Of a stretch of 7,657 bases of DNA, positions 6,516 through 7,657 are shown piece after piece. The notes beneath the pieces are model-generated. The model had not been told where the DNA came from. It saw only the letters and a program-made list of their open reading frames with translations, and did no database searches. Position 1 is the stretch's first letter; every line of letters starts with the position of its first letter. Origin of the DNA: an uncultured Actinomycetes bacterium. Its GTDB lineage: Bacteria > Actinomycetota > Actinomycetes > Nanopelagicales > Nanopelagicaceae. The stretch is taken from contig CAIXVA010000142.1 of the NCBI GenBank assembly GCA_903922745.1, forward strand, positions 1-7,657, read 5' to 3'. Made by a program: the position numbers and the translations under genes.

Positions 6516-7657
6516 GCCTTCACCACCGTAACTACTGCGCCATGTGCGACGCCTAGGTTTACCAACAATTGAGATCCGCGTGAATTACGTGGCGCCCACA
6601 CTGCATCGTCATGAATATTTTCAACTAGAGCCGAAAGAGTTACCGATCCTTGATCTGTTGCGATCTTAAGTTGATCTCCATCAATAACGCCCATTGATTG
6701 GGCGCGCTTTGGAGAAATAACTGCAACGGTGCGACGAGCGGTTCCTGCAAGATTTTCTTCACCTTGCTGCAAGGTGCCAAGATCTAACAAGCGGCGCCAT
6801 GAAGTAATGAGCGCCTGATCTGCATTGAGTGCAGGTTGTGCTGATGCGTTGACTTTGTTGATTGCAACTCGAGCACCATCCCACTTACCAATTGATGCAA
6901 TTTCCTTGATGGCTGCTGTAACTGTTCCTAAGTTCAGTGAAATTCCCATTTCTTCAGCAATCATTGAAAGGATTCGAAGATCGCTGCGATTTAGTGAGTC
7001 GCTAACTGCTGCATCAAATGAACGCGGGCGCCCTTCCCAGTTAAGGAATGAGCCAGACTTTTCTGTAATGGCAGCAACTGGAAGAACAACATTTGCTCGC
7101 TCTGTGACCGCACTTGGTGCGATTTCAAGTGAAACAACAAATGCCTTATCAAGTGCTGCCAAGGTTGCTTGGTTGTTATCTACATCAAGTGGATCAACGC
7201 CACCAACAACTAGTGCGCCTATCTGTCCGGCATTAACGGCATCAATAATTTGTGAACCACTGCGGCCGACTTCTGTTGGAAGTGAATCTGTATTCCAAAG
7301 CGCAGCAATATCCACGCGGGCCGCTGCATCTGTTACTGGACGTCCACCTGGCAATACGTTTCCGATTGCGCCAGCTTCAAGTGCTCCCCGCTCGCCTGCA
7401 CGACGTGGAATCCAAGCAAGTTTTGCTCCCGTTGAATCGGCAAGTGCTGCAACGGCGCTTAATGCACCAGCGCTTTCAGCAGCACGTTCTCCGACAAGGA
7501 TCACAGACTTATTTGTTAATGCTTGTGTAGCAATTGCTGCCGCTTCTTGACCAGGCGCAACCTTTACAAACTCTGCCTTTAATTTTTCTACAGCAATGGA
7601 TTCCTTCGAACCGATTGAAACCACCTTTAATGCGCGCTTGCGGAACTGCTTGTTAAT
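6512..7657 (-). CDS. nuoG: NADH-quinone oxidoreductase subunit G, C-terminal fragment
   Basis: NuoG is the large peripheral-arm subunit whose N-terminal part holds the iron-sulfur chain and whose C-terminal part has a molybdopterin-oxidoreductase fold without known catalysis in complex I. The frame is open to the high-coordinate edge, giving 381 residues of the C-terminal part. The GTG at 7624 is an internal valine codon; eleven upstream codons ([11 protein letters not shown]) continue the frame without a stop. Numbering from the edge, the fragment shows [16 protein letters not shown] near 82-97, a Rossmann-like [15 protein letters not shown] near 147-161, [20 protein letters not shown] near 192-211, and a dinucleotide-binding-like terminal domain from about 309 ([20 protein letters not shown], then [14 protein letters not shown]). 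It has no cysteine, as expected because the cluster ligands lie in the missing N-terminal part. A formate dehydrogenase or nitrate reductase is excluded by the nuo context. Confidence 0.96.
   Translation of the reverse strand: MNKQFRKRALKVVSIGSKESIAVEKLKAEFVKVAPGQEAAAIATQALTNKSVILVGERAAESAGALSAVAALADSTGAKLAWIPRRAGERGALEAGAIGNVLPGGRPVTDAAARVDIAALWNTDSLPTEVGRSGSQIIDAVNAGQIGALVVGGVDPLDVDNNQATLAALDKAFVVSLEIAPSAVTERANVVLPVAAITEKSGSFLNWEGRPRSFDAAVSDSLNRSDLRILSMIAEEMGISLNLGTVTAAIKEIASIGKWDGARVAINKVNASAQPALNADQALITSWRRLLDLGTLQQGEENLAGTARRTVAVISPKRAQSMGVIDGDQLKIATDQGSVTLSALVENIHDDAVWAPRNSRGSQLLVNLGVAHGAVVTVVKA

Noticed and set aside
6825..7550. Plus-strand open frame of 241 codons opposite nuoG.
   Set aside because: The translation is a low-complexity Ser/Ala/Thr/Pro mixture with no recognisable domain, as expected from the complement of Ala/Glu/Gly-rich codons. 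The opposite strand encodes a clear NuoG.
1..7657. Search for promoters, hairpin terminators, RNA genes, insertion sequences and CRISPR repeats.
   Set aside because: There is no intergenic space longer than 2 bases, and I saw no T-tract hairpin, repeated spacer pattern or terminal inverted repeats. The window is internal to one operon.

Overview
The window is the distal part of a complex I operon (NADH:quinone oxidoreductase, type I NADH dehydrogenase), read entirely from the minus strand. In transcription order, from high to low coordinates, it holds nuoG (3' part only), nuoH, nuoI, nuoJ, nuoK, nuoL, nuoM and nuoN (5' end only). This is the standard bacterial nuoA-N order. No other gene fits, and there is essentially no intergenic DNA: neighbouring genes overlap by 1, 4 or 8 bases, abut, or are 2 bases apart.

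The host looks like an actinobacterium. The NuoJ C-terminal extension, the NuoG C-terminal wording (for example [16 protein letters not shown] and LNWEGRPR), and the [11 protein letters not shown] form of the NuoL motif all resemble actinobacterial complex I as I remember it. Base composition is only mid-40s percent G+C by eye, well below soil or mycobacterial actinobacteria. Together with the tight packing, this suggests a streamlined aquatic lineage such as the freshwater acI group (Nanopelagicales). That placement is inference and would need a phylogeny.

Layout: 7657-6512 nuoG C-terminal part (molybdopterin-oxidoreductase fold, peripheral arm); 6515-5265 nuoH (quinone-site membrane subunit); 5272-4661 nuoI (two 4Fe-4S clusters, including N2's neighbours in the electron path); 4660-3869 nuoJ; 3869-3570 nuoK; 3567-1678 nuoL; 1678-170 nuoM; 170-1 nuoN. 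NuoG and NuoI carry electrons along the peripheral arm. NuoH forms the quinone chamber and the link to the membrane arm. NuoJ and NuoK continue the chain of buried charges, and NuoL, NuoM and NuoN are the antiporter-like proton-pumping modules. The ion-path residues I can check are all present, so the enzyme looks intact and functional.

I see no promoter, terminator, RNA gene, mobile element, CRISPR array or operon insertion. I found no novel system; this is a well-conserved housekeeping operon. The points worth a look are the continuous stop/start coupling and the low G+C actinobacterial character.
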